A DNA stretch of 64,000 nucleotides, from contig NZ_JAKCMI010000012.1 of assembly GCF_021412585.1 (NCBI RefSeq), positions 310,001-374,000 of the forward strand, written 5' to 3'. This DNA comes from Halomonas alkalisoli (GTDB lineage Bacteria > Pseudomonadota > Gammaproteobacteria > Pseudomonadales > Halomonadaceae). Position 1 is the stretch's first letter. Each line of letters starts with the position of its first letter. Below are positions 33,716 through 41,813 of this stretch, in pieces. The notes below the pieces were generated by a model. The model had not been told where the DNA came from. It was given only the letters and a program-made list of their open reading frames with translations, and made no database searches. Position numbers and translations under genes: made by a program.

Positions 33716-34038
33716 AACGACAGAGCCTGAGCCCAGACGAGAGGGAAGAAAAAATGATCGAAGCCACTCGTCGACTTGTCGCTGGGGAAATCAGCGAAGG
33801 CGATCTACTGCGTATTCTGAGACGCGATGTGCTCGGTCTGACCCAGAACGACTATGCACGGCTGGTAGGTATTAGCCGACGCACGCTGTCCGATATGGAA
33901 GGCGACAAGGGTAACGTCTCGCTCGCGGTTATGAATCGCGCCTTCCGCCCACTTGGGCTAAAGGTCTGCTTGATGCCGCGTCAGCCTGCTCTGGTCGAGA
34001 AGGTGATGGAGAAAGAGCTGGAAAATCAAAAGGAATAA
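33712..34038 (+). CDS. hipB: HipB-like XRE-family antitoxin
   Basis: A 108-residue protein. Residues about 25-85 form a helix-turn-helix: ISEGDLLRILRRDVLGLTQN, then DYARLVGISRRTLSDMEGD, with Q and R positions typical of Cro/C1-type domains, and KGNVSLAVMNRAFRPLGLKV. The C-terminal tail (LVEKVMEKELENQKE) could reach HipA. It is translationally coupled to hipA and expected to repress the promoter at 32309-32355. Confidence 0.85.
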   Translation: MKRQSLSPDEREEKMIEATRRLVAGEISEGDLLRILRRDVLGLTQNDYARLVGISRRTLSDMEGDKGNVSLAVMNRAFRPLGLKVCLMPRQPALVEKVMEKELENQKE

Positions 34039-34057
34039 CGTCAGCAAACGACCACAG

Positions 34058-34556
34058 CCAACGCCGCGGTCTCCGCCGAGGCGCCTTCCGGCGCCAGTCG
34101 CGATGGAAACCAGCGCTCCAACAGCTGTTCTTTCTAATATTGGAGTAGCTTTAGCTCGCGACTGGAGGCCGCAGGCCTCCCGGCGGTGTTGCCGAGGTTG
34201 GCGATCACCGCCAACGCTGCAGTCTCCGCCAAGGCGCCTACCGGCGCCAGTCGCGACGCAGAGCGGCGCTCCAACAGAACCCCATCATTCGAAAATTTCG
34301 TTGTTGGAGCACCTTCAGATCGCAACTGGAGGCCGCAGGCCTCCCGGCGGTGTTGCCGATGGTGGCGATCACCGCCAACGTCGACAGCCTCCGCCAAGGC
34401 GCCTACCGGCGCCAGTCACGATGCGGACTCGGAGCTCCGAACCGAGCGCTCCAACAGCGATCCTCTACACCAACGCTAACCACACGGCTGTTGGAGGAAG
34501 CTTCAGCTCACGACTGGAGGCCGAAGGCCTCCCGGCGGTGTTGCCGACGCCGGGAT
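34058..34556 (+). repeat. Palindromic repeat family: tandem run of four elements
   Basis: Right half at 34058-34123, full units at 34138-34279 and 34301-34455, and a left half at 34490-34556. The period is roughly 165-180 bp. The gap 34039-34564 contains nothing else. Confidence 0.85.
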
Positions 34557-34564
34557 CATCGTGT

Positions 34565-34879
34565 TCAAACCTGAGCATCCGAGCGAGGAAGCGGTTCAAT
34601 GGTGAGACGCAGTCCCAAAGCATTGGCGACCTTGCTAATGGTGGCGTACGCCGGGTTGCCCTCGCCGGACAGTGCCTTGTAAAGGCCCTCGCGGCTCATG
34701 CCCACCTCTTTGGCCAACTGGCTCATGTTGCGCGCACGGGCAATATCACCCAGCGCCGCGGCCAGCAGTGATGGGTCATTCTCCTCCATCACAGCCTCCA
34801 GGTACGCCGCAATATCTTCCTCGTTCTGGAGGTACTCAGCCGTATCGTAATGACTGAAAATAACTTTCTGGGCAGACAT
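34565..34879 (-). CDS. HigA-type addiction-module antitoxin (XRE fold)
   Basis: A 104-residue antitoxin. The N-terminal part SHYDTAEYLQNEEDIAAYLE matches the toxin-binding region of the 'probable addiction module antidote' group. The DNA-binding part has DIARARNMSQLAKEVGMSRE, then GLYKALSGEGNPAYATISKV, the diagnostic block. The ATG at 34879 has AAGGAGTGACCCC upstream, overlapping the toxin stop, and the gap to the toxin gene is 4 bp. Order is toxin first, antitoxin second. Confidence 0.88.
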   Translation of the reverse strand: MSAQKVIFSHYDTAEYLQNEEDIAAYLEAVMEENDPSLLAAALGDIARARNMSQLAKEVGMSREGLYKALSGEGNPAYATISKVANALGLRLTIEPLPRSDAQV

Positions 34880-34883
34880 GGGG

Positions 34884-35180
34884 TCACTCCTTCCATTGCG
34901 CGGCAATGGCTTTAGCCTGCTCGATGTCGCGTGACTGGCTGCTTTTATCGCCACCACAGAGCAGCACGATCACGATGGGTCCTCTAGCGATGTAGTAAAC
35001 GCGGTAACCAGGGCCATAGGGAATCCGCATCTCCGAAACGCCTTCCCCCACAGGCTTCACATCTCCAGGGTTTCCCTGGCTGAGACGTTTGACACGCGCT
35101 ACGATCCTGGCACGAGCACTGGTATCACGTAGACTTCGTAACCATCGATCGAAGACATCTGTTTTTAACAGTTCGATCAT
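34884..35180 (-). CDS. RelE/HigB-type addiction-module killer protein
   Basis: A 98-residue toxin of the 'addiction module killer' group (RelE-like mRNA interferase fold). The blocks are FDRWLRSLRDTSARARIVAR, GDVKPVGEGVSEMRIPYGPG, then YRVYYIARGPIVIVLLCGGD and KSSQSRDIEQAKAIAAQW. Ribosome-dependent mRNA cleavage is expected from the family. The ATG at 35180 is preferred, since an upstream start at 35216 would sit within the operator region. Confidence 0.88.
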   Translation of the reverse strand: MIELLKTDVFDRWLRSLRDTSARARIVARVKRLSQGNPGDVKPVGEGVSEMRIPYGPGYRVYYIARGPIVIVLLCGGDKSSQSRDIEQAKAIAAQWKE

Positions 35181-35187
35181 ACTGATA

Positions 35188-35229
35188 ACTGTAGTTAACA
35201 GCCTAAGCATTGTCAACTATGGTTAACAC
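35188..35229 (-). promoter_or_regulatory. Toxin-antitoxin promoter overlapped by two operator copies
   Basis: On the minus strand TTGACA (35217-35212), a 17-bp spacer and TACAGT (35194-35189) form a near-consensus promoter. The repeat AACTGTAGTTAACA (35188-35201) lies on the -10 box and AACTATGGTTAACA (35216-35229) on the -35 box, 28 bp apart. This is the expected layout for autorepression by the antitoxin. Confidence 0.7.
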
Positions 35230-35245
35230 AAAGTAGGTCTACAAT

Positions 35246-35390
35246 CGCCCAAAGCGGCTACCGTCGCCAGTCGCGATGGGGTCCAGCGCTCCAACAGCGG
35301 TTTTTCTAATGTAGGAGCATCTTCAGATCGCGACTGGAGGCCGCAGGCCTCCCGGCAGTGTTGCCGATGGTAGCGATCATCGCAGGCTGA
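35246..35390 (+). repeat. Palindromic repeat family: right half and left half
   Basis: A right half at about 35246-35298 (inner arm degraded to CGGCTACCGTCGCC) and a left half at 35310-35390. They sit between the toxin-antitoxin pair and the nucleotidyltransferase gene. Confidence 0.8.
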
Positions 35391-35416
35391 CAGGCAGCGT
35401 CGCACGGCATACTGGA

Positions 35417-35460
35417 CTTTAACTAATTCTCCACCATAATTGTCATCATGTTAGTTAAAG
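35417..35460. promoter_or_regulatory. Perfect 10-bp inverted repeat with 24-bp spacer
   Basis: CTTTAACTAA (35417-35426) and TTAGTTAAAG (35451-35460) are exact inverted repeats, 34 bp apart centre to centre, about three helical turns. CATAAT (35435-35440) in the spacer may be a -10 box. It lies just upstream of the nucleotidyltransferase gene and looks like a pair of repressor half-sites. Confidence 0.55.
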
Positions 35461-35481
35461 ACCGCCGATGGAAGGCTCACC

Positions 35482-36492
35482 ATGTCATATCAGCGCCTAC
35501 AATCTGAGCAATCCCGCGTTGCCGTCAACGCCATCCAGCTCTTCGAAGCGCTTGAGCAGCATCGCGGCCAGGCGCGACAGGTCAAAGGCTCGATGCACTG
35601 GAAGCGCATCCATGGGCGGGAGTACCTCTACCGGGCCTACACCGGCGGCAAGAACCACTCGCTAGGCCCGCGGTCCGCCGAAACCGAGGCCATTCGGGAA
35701 GCGTTCGATACCCGCAAGGCTGAGTACCAGGCTCGGGAGCAGTCACTCAAGGAGCAGCTCCAGCTGCACGCCGCCTATATCCGGGCCAATCGGCTGAACC
35801 GCTTCCCGGTCGCCGGCGCCAGGGTAATCCGGGCACTGCAACGCAAGGACCTCCCCTTTCGGGTCATCGGCACCAACGCCCTGTATGCCTACGAGGCCCG
35901 CGCTGGTGTGCGGATCGAACCCGAACACCTGGCGACAGCCGATATGGACGTCCTGATGGACGCCCGGCAAGGCTTGAGGATCGTAACGGCTCTGGAGGGG
36001 GACACCCTGCTATCGGTCATTCGATCCAGCGATCGCTCGTTCGAGCCGCTCACCGATACCCCATACGAGTTTCGTGCAGCCAATGCCCAGGGCTACATGA
36101 TCGACCTGATTACCCAGGCCGCCGATGTGATGACAATGAACGACTTCGAACACCACCTGGAAGCTGGCGACCTGAAACCGGTAGGCATCGACTCCTTGAA
36201 ATGGGCGATCGCCTCACCGCGCTTCGAAGCAGTCGTGTTCGATGAACGCGGCATGCCGCTTCGGCTGTCCACCGTAGACCCGCGGGCGTTCGTGCTGCAC
36301 AAGCACTATGTCAGCCAGCAACCGGACCGGGAACCCATCAAACGCCATCGAGATGAAGCGCAGGCGCAGCTGATAGCCACCCTCCTGCGTAACGAACTGC
36401 GGGAACTGTCAACGACACAAGCCGTCGAGCGGGCCTTCCCGCACCTGGTCAGGCAGCAGGCGAGCACGCGTTTCGACGACTTTGACGTGTGA
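35482..36492 (+). CDS. GSU2403-family nucleotidyltransferase-fold protein
   Basis: A 336-residue protein. The N-terminal helical part includes VKGSMHWKRIHGREYLYRAY. The nucleotidyltransferase core has LPFRVIGTNALYAYEARAGV (about 124-143) and ATADMDVLMDAR (about 151-162) with the Asp pair, then YMIDLITQA with a third Asp. Such folds transfer nucleotides to proteins, tRNAs or small molecules, and several relatives are MNT-type toxin-antitoxin or defence components; no substrate is known for this group. The ATG follows GGAAGGCTCACC. The inverted repeat before it and the neighbouring toxin-antitoxin loci suggest a regulated accessory gene. Confidence 0.78.
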   Translation: MSYQRLQSEQSRVAVNAIQLFEALEQHRGQARQVKGSMHWKRIHGREYLYRAYTGGKNHSLGPRSAETEAIREAFDTRKAEYQAREQSLKEQLQLHAAYIRANRLNRFPVAGARVIRALQRKDLPFRVIGTNALYAYEARAGVRIEPEHLATADMDVLMDARQGLRIVTALEGDTLLSVIRSSDRSFEPLTDTPYEFRAANAQGYMIDLITQAADVMTMNDFEHHLEAGDLKPVGIDSLKWAIASPRFEAVVFDERGMPLRLSTVDPRAFVLHKHYVSQQPDREPIKRHRDEAQAQLIATLLRNELRELSTTQAVERAFPHLVRQQASTRFDDFDV

Positions 36493-36506
36493 CTGTTGAT
36501 TGAGAA

Positions 36507-36670
36507 CACCAAGGCGCCTACCGGCGACAGTCGCGACGCAAAGCGGCGCTCCAACAAGGTCAGCAACCACCGCACTGTTGGAGCATCTTCAGCTCACGAC
36601 TGGAGGCCGCAGGCCTCCCGGCGGTGTTGCCGAGGTTGGCTATCACCGCCAAGGCGCCTGCCGGCGCCCA
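36507..36670 (+). repeat. Palindromic repeat family: right half and near-complete unit
   Basis: A right half at 36507-36560, then a left half at 36577 running into a truncated right hairpin that ends near 36670. The linker AGGTCAGCAACCACCGCACT is identical to one at 39169. Confidence 0.82.
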
Positions 36671-36776
36671 GCAGAATCACACTTTGACGGCTTATTGCTA
36701 AAGCCACGCCATTCCGGGCCGATATCCTGTATGAATGGCAGCTTTGCCCTGCCCCCTCCAAGAAGCGCCCGCCACT

Positions 36777-38735
36777 ATGACAACAACTATCCCCCGCACA
36801 CAGCGCAAAACGCTTCTTGCCGTTGCCTGTGGCCTGGCCAGTGCCATGCTGGCCACCCCTGCCCACGCCGGGAGCCTGACTGAATTCACCCTTACCGACG
36901 GCCATACCAACGTCGGCACCATGTCGCTCGACTGGGATAGGATCCGTATCTCCAATATTAGAAACAGCACGCCAAGCACCGGCCCTTACCAGTACAACTA
37001 TGTAGGCCAGGAGATCATCGTCAACACGTCGGGGGAGTACCTGCTCGGCCAGACCACCGCTCCGGTGGATACGGTCATGCTGCTCTATCGCGGCTCGTTC
37101 GACCCCACCGCCCCCGGCAACGGCTGGATCACCGGCAACGACGACTGGGGTAGCCAGGTCGACGGCTCCAACCTGACGGATGACCTTGCTGCCGCCGGCA
37201 TCACGTTTGTTTCATGCTCAAGTCCCACTTTCTGCCCAGCCTTGAAGCAGACGCTGGAAGGTGGTGCCCGCTACACCGTGGTTATCAGTACCTACAGCCC
37301 CGGCAATGATATCGGCTTTCCCCAGTCGTTCTTCGTCTATGGCCTGGACTTCGTCGTCGTCGTCCACGGCCCGGACTTAGTCATCGTGTATGGCCCGGAC
37401 TTAGTCGTCGAGACCAAGAATGTTGAAAAGCTTTTCGAAGCCCCGGTGGCAGGCAGCCGCAGCCAACCCGGCGGTGCCTACCTGGACCGCGTGGTCGACG
37501 AACTCGGCCTGCGCGACCCCAACAGCCCACTGCTCCAGGCCCTCACCTCGCTGGCGGCCATGTCAGAGACCGAGCGGGCCCGGTTCGTGGAGAGCATGAG
37601 CTCAAACGTCTCGCGCAGCGGCATGCGCGATGCCACCGTGAATGCCAGCCGAGCGATGCTGAACACCGTGGGCAAGCGCTACGCCAGCACCGGCCTTGGT
37701 GGTCAAATGAGCAGGGGCCTGGTAGCCCCTGCCACCTATGCCGGCCACACCGCCAACCGACAGCTCGAGCAAGGCACATCGCTGGGAATGGCGCCAGGCA
37801 ACGATACCCGGTCCAGTGTGCTGCAATACGGTGATCATGACTCCTACGACGGCCTGGTCGACATGGCCTCGCAGCTCTCGCATCAGGGTGCCTCCCGGAT
37901 GGGCCGAGCCAGCAGTTGGGCAGAAGGCTTCGTCAGTCGAGGCAGCGGCGGCGACTACGACCACCGCACCCACGGCGCCCTCCTCGGCATGGACCATCGT
38001 TTCGCACAGGACTGGCTTGGCGGACTCTTCCTCGGCGTCAGCCAAGGCCGCATCAACGGCAGCGACGCCGCCAATGCCCGTTCCGAGATGGAGAGCGTTA
38101 TCACCGGCGCCTATGCCGCCAGGCGCTACAACGACCTGATCGTGGACACCACCCTGCTCGCCGGCTTCAGTGACAACGAGCATCGCCGCGAGATCACAGG
38201 ACTCCAGACCGATGTGGTGGAAGGCAGCAACCGTGGGGAAGAGATCACGCTGGCAATCGGTACCAGCTACGTGATCGGACAGGCCGACGATTGGGAACTG
38301 GTGCCCCACGCCCGGGTAATGCATAGCTGGCTGCAACAGAGTGCCTACGATGAAACGGGTGATAGCGCTTTCACCATGTCCTACGGCTCCCAGCGCCAGC
38401 AGGTATGGCGCACCAGCCTGGGGCTGGACGCCGGTCATGTCATGCGCCGCCATGGCCAGGAAACCGTACTGCTGACCGGCGGCCTGGCCTGGGGCATGCG
38501 CAACCAGTCCGGCGGCGGTACCCAAGCGTCATTAAGCGCCGACACCACCAGCGGCAGCTTCCTCGTAACGCCGGATAATCGTACCCTGCACTCAGCCGAC
38601 GTGAACACAGGTCTCAGTTGGGAACGTGAGCTGGGTGGCAACGGCAGCGTTGCCATCAGCGGCACGTACGAAGGCTCGTTTTCGCACCGCGAGACTCAGC
38701 ACGGCGCACGAGTGAGTATGGCGTACCATTGGTAA
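36777..38735 (+). CDS. Autotransporter-domain outer-membrane protein
   Basis: A 652-residue protein. The signal peptide ends ...LASAMLATPAHA-GSL. The short passenger (to about 370) has a beta-sandwich-like region with VDTVMLLYRGSFDPTAPGNG, then WITGNDDWG, as in DVUA0089/choice-of-anchor domains. A three-unit YGPDLVV repeat follows, then a helical linker. The C-terminal part (about 375-652) is a type Va autotransporter barrel (SSWAEGFVSRGSGGDY, LLGMDHRFAQDWLGGLFLGV) ending in alternating strands and a terminal aromatic (SMAYHW), the BAM recognition end. The start is uncertain: ATG at 36777 gives a good signal peptide, while an ATG at 36735 adds 14 residues; neither has a strong ribosome binding site. 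Confidence 0.85.
   Translation: MTTTIPRTQRKTLLAVACGLASAMLATPAHAGSLTEFTLTDGHTNVGTMSLDWDRIRISNIRNSTPSTGPYQYNYVGQEIIVNTSGEYLLGQTTAPVDTVMLLYRGSFDPTAPGNGWITGNDDWGSQVDGSNLTDDLAAAGITFVSCSSPTFCPALKQTLEGGARYTVVISTYSPGNDIGFPQSFFVYGLDFVVVVHGPDLVIVYGPDLVVETKNVEKLFEAPVAGSRSQPGGAYLDRVVDELGLRDPNSPLLQALTSLAAMSETERARFVESMSSNVSRSGMRDATVNASRAMLNTVGKRYASTGLGGQMSRGLVAPATYAGHTANRQLEQGTSLGMAPGNDTRSSVLQYGDHDSYDGLVDMASQLSHQGASRMGRASSWAEGFVSRGSGGDYDHRTHGALLGMDHRFAQDWLGGLFLGVSQGRINGSDAANARSEMESVITGAYAARRYNDLIVDTTLLAGFSDNEHRREITGLQTDVVEGSNRGEEITLAIGTSYVIGQADDWELVPHARVMHSWLQQSAYDETGDSAFTMSYGSQRQQVWRTSLGLDAGHVMRRHGQETVLLTGGLAWGMRNQSGGGTQASLSADTTSGSFLVTPDNRTLHSADVNTGLSWERELGGNGSVAISGTYEGSFSHRETQHGARVSMAYHW
37338..37412 (+). 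repeat. In-frame tandem repeat in the autotransporter passenger
   Basis: Three consecutive units encode YGLDFVVVV, HGPDLVIV and YGPDLVVE (27, 24 and 24 bp). The DNA is close to identical in the last two, so a recent slippage-type expansion is likely. Confidence 0.8.
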
Positions 38736-38756
38736 ACAGCGAAAACGCCGCGCCCT

Positions 38757-39265
38757 CAGCCAGGGCGCCTGGCGGCGCCAGTCGCGATGGGGACTCGGGG
38801 CGCCGAACCGAGCGCTCCAACAGCTGACTTTTCCTGCCATTGCAGGCAATTGCCACTCTGTAGGAGTAGCTTCAGCTCACGACTGGAGGCCGCAGGCCTC
38901 CCGGCGGTGTTGCCAATTCCGGCGACCACCGCCAACGTCGGTGGCCTCCGCCAGGGCGCCTGGCGGCGCAAGTCGCGACGCAAAGCGGCGCTCCAACAAC
39001 GATTCTTTCCACCAACGGTGCCACGCCGCTGTAGGAGCATCTTTAGATCGCGACTGGAGGCCGAAGGCCTCCCGGCGGTGTTGCCGGTGCTGGCGTTCAC
39101 AACCAACGTCGCAGCCTCCGCCGGGGCGCCTGGCGGCGCCAGTCGCGACGCGGAGCGGCGCTCCAACAAGGTCAGCAACCACCGCACTGTTGGAGCATCT
39201 TCAGATCACGACTGGAGGCCGAAGGCCTCCCGGCGGTGTCGCCAATGCCAGCGCTCCTCTCCACC
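38757..39265 (+). repeat. Palindromic repeat family: tandem run of four elements
   Basis: Right half 38757-38823, full units 38859-39000 and 39032-39170, left half 39185-39265. This is the densest array and fills most of the 625-bp gap 38736-39360. Units end GCGCTCCAACA and restart CTGTAGGAG or CTGTTGGAGC after 30-40 bp. Confidence 0.85.
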
Positions 39266-39360
39266 AACGCGAACCACGCTGCTCTCGGCTACCCGCTCAA
39301 GACAACAATGGTGCATTCGGCTAAAATGCCGGTTTTTTCATTTCCTGCCCGAGACTCGCC

Positions 39361-40692
39361 TTGGCTAGCAACCACAACGCGCCTACCCACCAAGCCAGTG
39401 CCGATGCAGCGTCACTGGATAAACTCATTGGTGGCTGTATCGAGGGCGACATCACTGCCTTCGAGTACCTGGCAAGCGCCTGTTTGCCGGGCCTGCTCGG
39501 CGTGTCTGCTCGCTTTCTTGAACAGCCAGGGCACCATGAGGCGGTGTGTCGCGACACCCTGGTGCTTGCCTGGCGCAATCTGCCAGAACTAGGTAGCGAT
39601 ACGACGCCCAGCGCCTGGTTGTACGGCATATTCGCCAGCCGGCTCTATAACCAGTTGTTGGCGCTACATGGTTCACAGCAGGCCATGAGTCGCCGGGTCA
39701 GTGCACTGGAAGCCGAGGGCTCAACAACGGTGGATTCACCCACCGGGTCTCGCCCAGCGCTGCTCAGCGGCGCAAGGCTACTGGCGATGTCGCAACAGGA
39801 GCCCGCCGTGGCGCCCTCCCCCCGGTTGCTAGCTGAGCTGAACGACCGCATCTCGGCTGAAATCGCACAGCGCAATGCGCCCCTGACGCCAACCGGCGAG
39901 CCAGTCTATCCGCCACTCTACGACCCGGCCCTGCGCTACCGCATGTTCCGTTCCCGAGCCGCGTTTCAAATCAAGGAAGGCTTCAAGCGCCGCCTGGGGC
40001 GCCCATTCGAAGACCAGCTATTCCAACGCTGGCTCGACAACAAGGCCGGCAGCGCGATGCTGGAGAACCAGGGCCTGCCGCGCCGAAGTGTCGAAGCGTA
40101 TCTCGGCAGCAGGCTTGACCTCGAGATTGACCCAAGCATGCTCAGCCGAGGTTTAAGCTATCCCGCTTCGTTTCCGAACCGCGCCCTACGGCGAACAATC
40201 TCTAATCTCTTTATCTGGCCCGGGGACTGGGACCTGAAAACGCACGCTCTTGCCAACACTCAGCGCCAGCAGTTCATTCGCGATCTCTGGGCCCACCGGC
40301 TCGATCTGACCGCCAGCGACAGCTATTCCAGCCTTAAGAGCAAACTGGAAAAGGACGGCCCGCTACGCTTGCACCATCAGGGCATCCTGCTTGACTCGGA
40401 GGCACGCATTCTCGCCTATCTGGAACGCTATCTCTTCTATATGGAAGACATGAGCTGCTTCGGCTTCAAGAACGGCCTGGGGAAGGATGCGCTTGGCATC
40501 GCCATCGACCGGTTTGGCGACATGGTCAAGGTCAACAAGGGCCTGCATAGACTGGCCATGGCGCAAACCCTGGGAATACAACGCGTCACCGTGAGAGTGA
40601 GAGGCGTGCATCAGCTCTGGTGGGAACAGCACAAAGGCAGCGAGCAGGGAAAAAGCGCCTTGGAGAAGGTAACCGCAGCACTGCCTGTGTGA
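39361..40692 (+). CDS. Two-ended protein: sigma-factor-like N terminus and ParB-like C terminus, unknown
   Basis: A 443-residue soluble protein. Residues about 20-105 (DKLIGGCIEGDITAFEYLAS ... CRDTLVLAWRNLPELG ... SAWLYGIFASRLYNQLL) resemble region 2 of ECF sigma factors. No region 4 follows. The middle (about 190-340) is basic and helical. The end (about 365-420, DALGIAIDRFGDMVKVNKGL and HRLAMAQTLGIQRVTVRVRG) resembles the ParB/sulfiredoxin-like fold seen in proteins encoded within polysaccharide loci. The start is TTG, with no ATG nearby and a weak ribosome binding site. It sits next to glycosyltransferase genes and between repeat arrays, so a glycan-related or regulatory role is possible but unproven. 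Confidence 0.6.
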   Translation: MASNHNAPTHQASADAASLDKLIGGCIEGDITAFEYLASACLPGLLGVSARFLEQPGHHEAVCRDTLVLAWRNLPELGSDTTPSAWLYGIFASRLYNQLLALHGSQQAMSRRVSALEAEGSTTVDSPTGSRPALLSGARLLAMSQQEPAVAPSPRLLAELNDRISAEIAQRNAPLTPTGEPVYPPLYDPALRYRMFRSRAAFQIKEGFKRRLGRPFEDQLFQRWLDNKAGSAMLENQGLPRRSVEAYLGSRLDLEIDPSMLSRGLSYPASFPNRALRRTISNLFIWPGDWDLKTHALANTQRQQFIRDLWAHRLDLTASDSYSSLKSKLEKDGPLRLHHQGILLDSEARILAYLERYLFYMEDMSCFGFKNGLGKDALGIAIDRFGDMVKVNKGLHRLAMAQTLGIQRVTVRVRGVHQLWWEQHKGSEQGKSALEKVTAALPV

Positions 40693-40702
40693 GGTCGCTC
40701 TC

Positions 40703-40905
40703 GGCCTAAGGACTCCCAGCGGTGTTGCCGATGCAGGAGATCACCGCCAATGTTGGCAGCCTCCGCCAGGGCGCCTGGCGGCGCCAGTCGCGATGGGGAG
40801 CAGCGCTCCAACAGCTGTTCTTTCCATTGAGACAAACCACGCTGCTGTTGGAGCATCTTCAGATCGCGACTGGAGGCCGAAGGACTCCCGGCGGTGTTAC
40901 CGATG
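40703..40905 (+). repeat. Palindromic repeat family: 5'-truncated unit plus left half
   Basis: 40703-40814 lacks the outer left arm but keeps the centre and right half; 40844-40905 is a left half. The linker TTCTTTCCATTGAGAC...CACGCTGCTGT matches the type seen at 32103. Confidence 0.82.
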
Positions 40906-40913
40906 AATCCACC

Positions 40914-41708
40914 CTACTCTGCCGCTTCCCGCTTGCGCACCACATCGACCTGATGCTGCTCCTTCGTCCACTTCCCCTGGGGCTTGTCGAGGTACTGGAA
41001 GTACTCGTTGGTGAAGTTGCCCTGATTGCAAGTATAACGATAGAGCCGGGTGCGCACGTCGTCGCGGGCTAGTACCTGATTGAATACGCCAGGGCCGGTC
41101 AGCTCGAAGATATTCTTGTCAGATTCGTTCTCGATATTCTCTCGTATCGCTTCGGCCACGCTCTGCAGATGGGGATTATCCGGTTTGCTGGCGATGAAAT
41201 AGTTGCTGATCTCGCCGCGCTTGGTGGTAATGAACAGCTCATCGAAGTCCGGCTTGACGATCCGCCCCAGCGGCCACACCGTATGGGCATCGATATCCAG
41301 GTAGACGCCGCCCATCTTCTGCAGTACCAGCACCCGCCAGTAATCCGCCTGGGCCGCGCCCACCTGCAGCCTCGAGTAAGCAGCAAGGATCTCCGGCGAA
41401 TAGTGCTCCTGGATGAACGCCGCTCGGGCCTCAGTGACCAGGAAGCGATACTCGAAGGTCGGTGCCAGCAGCCGATTGCACAGGTAGTTGAGGTAGACCG
41501 GCAGCGTCGCCCGGTTGGTGTAGTTGGTCTGCCACAGCGTGCGGGGAATGCGAGAACTGCGCTGGGAGTTCCACAGCGGTGCCGCCCGCTCGGGAATGGT
41601 GAAACGCTTGTTCGGCAAGACATAGTGGAAAGCGTAGGCAGCCAGTTTGGTCACGTTGGCCAGCAGCTTCACGACCCTGGCAAAAGCCAGCACACAAAGG
41701 TTCTTCAC
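40914..41708 (-). CDS. DXD-motif glycosyltransferase (GT32/capsular sugar-transferase type)
   Basis: This 264-residue protein contains the family core: RIPRTLWQTNYTNRATLPVY (acceptor/donor lead), AQADYWRVLVLQKMGGVYLD and IDAHTVWPL. The DID is the metal-binding DXD, and the R...GGxYxDxD pattern is that of the Gly_transf_sug family. The GTG at 41708 is chosen because GGGGAAGCGG precedes it; a GTG at 41792 extends into a repeat boundary without family match. It is isolated from the main locus by repeats but fits glycan assembly. Confidence 0.8.
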   Translation of the reverse strand: MKNLCVLAFARVVKLLANVTKLAAYAFHYVLPNKRFTIPERAAPLWNSQRSSRIPRTLWQTNYTNRATLPVYLNYLCNRLLAPTFEYRFLVTEARAAFIQEHYSPEILAAYSRLQVGAAQADYWRVLVLQKMGGVYLDIDAHTVWPLGRIVKPDFDELFITTKRGEISNYFIASKPDNPHLQSVAEAIRENIENESDKNIFELTGPGVFNQVLARDDVRTRLYRYTCNQGNFTNEYFQYLDKPQGKWTKEQHQVDVVRKREAAE

Positions 41709-41813
41709 CCGCTTCCCCTTAGCCCAGGAATGAAAAGGCCATGCGAAGCATGGCCCCCGCGTACCCTCGCTACGACAAGCGCCGGGCCCCACGGTTCCAT
41801 CCTGGTATCGCCG

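Noticed and set aside
38757-39265. Possible CRISPR array (regularly spaced repeats with spacers)
   Set aside because: The repeats are about 140 bp, internally palindromic and dispersed at many loci; the linkers recur instead of being unique, and no cas genes are present.
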